A DNA stretch of 64,000 nucleotides, taken from Hymenobacter perfusus. GTDB taxonomy: Bacteria > Bacteroidota > Bacteroidia > Cytophagales > Hymenobacteraceae. Location of the stretch: the NCBI RefSeq assembly GCF_003944765.1, contig NZ_RWIU01000002.1:372001-436000 (forward strand), read 5' to 3'. The translations under genes were made by a program, and so were the position numbers. Positions 60,905 through 64,000 of this stretch are shown in pieces. Under the pieces are notes generated by a model, which made no database searches, was not told the origin of the DNA, and saw only the letters and a list, made by a program, of their open reading frames with translations. Numbering within the stretch: position 1 is the stretch's first letter; each line of letters starts with the position of its first letter.

Positions 60905-62239
60905 ATGAATGATTTTGCGATTAGTAGTGAAGAAATTATAATGACTTCCGGCTCCCGGCCGGGGCTGGTATTGGTGCGCAACGGCCGCATTCTGGATGTA
61001 GTGCCGCCCGATACCGCCGTGAGCTGTCCGGTGCACCACCTGGGCCACCGGGCCGTTCTGCCGGGCCTTATTGATCCGCACGTCCATATAAACGAGCCCG
61101 GCCGCACCGACTGGGAAGGGTTCGACACGGCCACCCGCGCCGCCCTGGCCGGCGGCCTCACCACGCTGGTCGATATGCCCCTGAACTCGGCCCCGGTCAC
61201 GACTTCGGTAGCCAGCTTGGCGCTGAAGCGGGCGGCCACGGCCGGACAGCTGCATACCAACTGCGGCTTCTGGGGCGGCGTGGTGCCCGGTAATGCGGCC
61301 GAGGTGGAGGGGCTGATTGCCGAAGGCGTACTTGGGTTCAAGGCCTTTCTGACGCATTCCGGTATCGATGACTTTCCGAACGCCACCGAGGCCGACTTGC
61401 GCCAGGTAATGCCGCTGCTGGCCCGCCACGGCCTGCCGCTGCTGGTGCACTGCGAACTAAGCCAAGACGATGACGCCTGGAAGCAGCACGATAAACGCTC
61501 CTACGCCAACTACCTGGCCTCGCGCCCCAAAGCCTGGGAAGACGAGGCCGTGGCCCTGATGATCCGGCTGTGCGAGGAAACCGGCTGCCCGGTGCACATC
61601 GTGCACTTGTCGTCGGCCGATTCTCTACCGGCCATTGCCGCCGCCAAGGCCCAGGGGCTACCGCTTACGGTGGAAACCGGCCAGCACTACCTGTTTTTCG
61701 CGGCCGAGGATATTCCTGATGGCGGCACGGCCTACAAGTGCGCCCCGCCCATCCGGGAGCGGGCCAACAACGAGCAGCTGTGGCAGGCCCTGCAAACGGG
61801 CCTCATCGACTTCGTCGCCACCGACCATTCACCCGCGCCACCCGACCTGAAGCAGCTGGCTACCGGCGACTTTACCACCGCCTGGGGCGGTATTGCCTCG
61901 CTGCAGCTGGCCTTGCCCGTGCTCTGGACGGCCGCCCGGGGCCGCGCCGTGGGACTGGCCGACGTGGCCCGCTGGCTCAGCACCAACCCGGCCCGGCTCA
62001 TCGGGCAAAGTCACCGCAAGGGCTGCATTGCCCCCGGCTACGACGCTGATTTGCTGGTGCTGGACGCCGCCCAGACCTTCACCGTCACGGAAGAGCTGCT
62101 GCATCACCGCCACAAAGCCTCGCCCTACCTGGGCCGGGAGCTGCGCGGGGGGGTGGAGCAGACGTACCTGGCCGGGCAGCTGGTGTACCAGCGGCCGGAG
62201 TTCCGGCAGCTTAATCAAGGTGAACTCCTAACCCGCTGA
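60905..62239 (+). CDS. allB: Allantoinase
   Basis: A 444-residue amidohydrolase that opens allantoin to allantoate. Metal and catalytic residues of the family are present: DPHVHINEPGRTDWEGF, the Lys that is carbamylated in VLGFKAFLTHSGIDDFP, His in LLVHCELS and IVHLSSA, and Asp in VATDHSPAP. The ATG at 60905 was chosen; GTG at 60896 and ATG at 60941 are also in frame. Upstream of the start (60842-60904) the sequence is AT-rich, consistent with a promoter region. allC starts 5 bases after the stop. Confidence 0.92.
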   Translation: MNDFAISSEEIIMTSGSRPGLVLVRNGRILDVVPPDTAVSCPVHHLGHRAVLPGLIDPHVHINEPGRTDWEGFDTATRAALAGGLTTLVDMPLNSAPVTTSVASLALKRAATAGQLHTNCGFWGGVVPGNAAEVEGLIAEGVLGFKAFLTHSGIDDFPNATEADLRQVMPLLARHGLPLLVHCELSQDDDAWKQHDKRSYANYLASRPKAWEDEAVALMIRLCEETGCPVHIVHLSSADSLPAIAAAKAQGLPLTVETGQHYLFFAAEDIPDGGTAYKCAPPIRERANNEQLWQALQTGLIDFVATDHSPAPPDLKQLATGDFTTAWGGIASLQLALPVLWTAARGRAVGLADVARWLSTNPARLIGQSHRKGCIAPGYDADLLVLDAAQTFTVTEELLHHRHKASPYLGRELRGGVEQTYLAGQLVYQRPEFRQLNQGELLTR

Positions 62240-62244
62240 ACCGC

Positions 62245-63528
62245 TTGGAAACGCCCGAAACCACGTACCTGGCCCGCGCCGGGCGCATTATGCAGCGCAT
62301 TGAGGCACTGGCCGCCATTAGTGAGGACCCCGAAGGCATTACCCGCCGCTTCGGTACGTCCGCTTTCGGGCGGGGGCAGCAGCTGGTACAAGGCTGGATG
62401 GCGGCGGCCGGCCTGCACACCCGCCTCGATGCCATCGGCAACGTGCGCGCCCGGCTGATGAGCCGCCGGCCGGGCGCGCGCACCTTCGTGCTGGCCTCGC
62501 ACATTGATACGGTGGTAAATGCCGGGAAATTCGACGGGCCGCTGGGGGTGCTGCTGGGGCTGGATCTGCTGGAAAACCTGGCGTCCCGAGGCGCGGACCT
62601 GCCGTTTCACCTGGAGCTGATTGCCTTCAGTGACGAGGAAGGCGTGCGGTTTCATACTACCTACCTGGGCAGCAAGGTGGTCACCGGTGCCTTTGAAAGC
62701 AGCCTGCTGGCGCGGCAAGACGAGGCCGGTATCACGCTGGCCGAGGCCATTACCACGATGGGCGGTGACGCGGCCCGCATTCCGCACGAAGCTATACCGA
62801 CTGCCGACTGGCTGGGCTACTTTGAGGTGCACATTGAGCAGGGGCCGGTGCTCTGGGAACGGAACCTGCCGGTGGCGTTGGTGACGGCCATTGCCGGTCA
62901 GCAGCGAGTGGAGCTGACGTGGCGCGGCATGGCCGGCCACGCCGGCACCGTGCCCATGGCCATGCGCCAGGATGCCCTGGCCGGTGCCGCCGAGTTTGTG
63001 CTGGCCGTCGAGCAGTTCGGCCGCCAGTACGCCCATGAGTTGGTAGCCACCGTGGGCAAGCTGGACGTGCGCCACGCGGCCAGCAACGTCATTCCCGGCG
63101 AAATCAGTTGCAGCCTCGATCTGCGCAGCCCCGATGCCGCCCGTCTGACCGCCGCCGCTCAACAGGTGCAAGCCCTGGCCCAGACTATTGCCGAGCGGCG
63201 GGCGCTACACCTCACCTGGAGCCCCGTGCAGACCACCGCCCCCGCCACCTGCGACGCCGGCCTGAACCAGTTGCTGGCCCGGGCCATTGCCGCAGCCGGC
63301 CACGAGGTGGTGCCTTTGGTGAGCGGGGCCGGCCACGATGCGGTGCCAGTTTCGCGGGTGGCCCCGGCTGCCATGCTGTTCGTACGCTGCTTTCAAGGCA
63401 TCAGTCACAACCCCCTGGAAAACGTGGAGCTGCCCGATCTGGCCGCCGCCGTGGAAGTCTCGGCGCGTTTTCTAACCTTGCTGGTCACGCATTTCACTGA
63501 GCAGGAAACTACCAGGATACCTGAGTAG
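62245..63528 (+). CDS. allC: Allantoate amidohydrolase (M20 family)
   Basis: A 427-residue binuclear metal hydrolase that converts allantoate to ureidoglycine, ammonia and carbon dioxide. Family blocks: LASHIDTVVNAGKFDGPLGVL, FSDEEGVRFHTTYLGS and the HIEQGPVLWE motif that marks allantoate amidohydrolases and related carbamoylases, then GAGHDAVPVSRVAP with a further metal His. The start is TTG at 62245, 5 bases after allB, so the two genes are in one operon. Ureidoglycolate or hydantoin-carbamoylase activity is the alternative, but the neighbouring genes support allantoate. Confidence 0.9.
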   Translation: METPETTYLARAGRIMQRIEALAAISEDPEGITRRFGTSAFGRGQQLVQGWMAAAGLHTRLDAIGNVRARLMSRRPGARTFVLASHIDTVVNAGKFDGPLGVLLGLDLLENLASRGADLPFHLELIAFSDEEGVRFHTTYLGSKVVTGAFESSLLARQDEAGITLAEAITTMGGDAARIPHEAIPTADWLGYFEVHIEQGPVLWERNLPVALVTAIAGQQRVELTWRGMAGHAGTVPMAMRQDALAGAAEFVLAVEQFGRQYAHELVATVGKLDVRHAASNVIPGEISCSLDLRSPDAARLTAAAQQVQALAQTIAERRALHLTWSPVQTTAPATCDAGLNQLLARAIAAAGHEVVPLVSGAGHDAVPVSRVAPAAMLFVRCFQGISHNPLENVELPDLAAAVEVSARFLTLLVTHFTEQETTRIPE

Positions 63529-63584
63529 GAAAGCCGCAGGACAACCGGCGAAAAGCAGTGAAAAATCCCCTAAATCTGTGTTCC

Positions 63585-64000
63585 ATGAATCTTAGCTCCG
63601 CTACCCGTTCCGTCGTCCGGCGCAACCACGCCATCATTGCCCCCGATGGCTACATCAACAGCAACGTACCCGGCTGGACCGGCGGCACCGTCAACGTCAT
63701 CATCAACGAGCAGATGGGCGCGCGCCTGTGCCAGACGCTGGTTACGCTACGCGCCGAGGGTCGGCTGGAAGGCCACACGGAAGCTTCGCAGATATTTTTC
63801 TACGTGGTGGAAGGCGCGGTGCAGGCTACGGCCGGCGGCGAAACCCGCCCGCTCAGTCAGGGCCAGTTCGTGTACGTGCCGGTGGGGCAGGAGTACAGCT
63901 TTGAAAACCCCACCGAAGGCACCCAGCTGCTCACGTTTCACAAGGTGTACGAGCCGCTGGCCGGCCACGCGGCGCCCGGCATCGTGTGGGGCGAAAAGGA
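63585..64000 (+). CDS. allE: (S)-Ureidoglycine aminohydrolase, 5' part
   Basis: The first 138 codons of a cupin protein that deaminates ureidoglycine to ureidoglycolate; the rest lies beyond the right edge. It opens MNLSSATRSVVRRNHAIIAPDGYINSNVPGWTG (given in part) and has the manganese cupin pattern GHTEASQIFFYVVEGAVQATAGGE with PVGQEYSFENP, matching the YlbA type. The Tyr/Phe-rich core segment FVYVPVGQEYSF is typical. It is third in allB-allC-allE, with 56 bases between it and allC. Confidence 0.88.
   Translation, partial: MNLSSATRSVVRRNHAIIAPDGYINSNVPGWTGGTVNVIINEQMGARLCQTLVTLRAEGRLEGHTEASQIFFYVVEGAVQATAGGETRPLSQGQFVYVPVGQEYSFENPTEGTQLLTFHKVYEPLAGHAAPGIVWGEK

Overview
The window looks like a chromosomal segment of a Cytophagales bacterium, most likely Hymenobacter or a close relative (Bacteroidota). 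The grounds are high GC, promoter cores of the Bacteroidota type (TAnnTTTG) placed just before start codons, few purine-rich ribosome sites, a CHU_C / type IX secretion C-terminal domain, CnaB-plugged outer-membrane barrels, DUF2256, PspC, DUF1361 and AsmA proteins, and gene products typical of that group. No rRNA, tRNA, CRISPR array, insertion sequence, prophage or plasmid origin was recognised.

Layout. 1-6263: an LpoA-like lipoprotein/TPR gene running off the left edge, then a divergent type I secretion-like trio (ABC exporter, HlyD adaptor, TolC channel). 6450-13138: DUF1361 membrane protein, dGTPase, a large AsmA-like protein, a small Cys/His protein and guanine deaminase. 13139-24635: a plant-polysaccharide and galactose block with GH51 arabinofuranosidase, GH2 beta-galactosidase, a peroxiredoxin-like glutathione peroxidase, a LacI-type regulator, galT, galK and a sodium/sugar symporter. 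24716-33172: housekeeping and accessory genes, including an iodotyrosine-deiodinase-like flavoprotein, pyruvate dehydrogenase E1 beta, an OmpA-TPR lipoprotein, a glycosyltransferase and YbaB. 33800-44913: an L-arabinose block with galM, araB, araD and araA on the plus strand, converging on a HAD phosphatase, transaldolase and transketolase, then a second LacI-type regulator. 44920-58507: an exonuclease overlapping a cNMP/CBS/nucleotidyltransferase sensor, a T9SS cargo-like protein, hutH, a PL9 pectate lyase lipoprotein, hisS, a STAS-like protein, DUF2459 and two CnaB-domain envelope proteins. 59278-64000: a purine (urate to ureidoglycine) catabolic cluster with puuD divergent from allB-allC-allE; allE runs off the right edge.

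How they work together. Extracellular GH51, GH2 and PL9 enzymes would release arabinose and galactose from pectin or arabinogalactan side chains. GalM, GalK and GalT handle galactose; AraA, AraB and AraD make xylulose 5-phosphate, which transketolase and transaldolase feed into glycolysis. Two paralogous LacI regulators appear to read two related but distinct palindromes: GCAAACGTTTGC beside the gal genes and symporter, and CACAAACGATTGTG-like sites beside galM-araBDA and the second regulator. Both motifs occur in tandem upstream of the arabinofuranosidase, so that operon may integrate both sugar signals. This dual-operator logic is the most coherent new regulatory hypothesis in the window.

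Intergenic space is rich in inverted repeats: a REP-like family that also forms two ~190 bp elements with inverted ends (MITE-like), several long-armed palindromes, and a different hairpin in each of the three gaps of the arabinose operon. All functional calls come from reading sequence and family knowledge; no database search was run.
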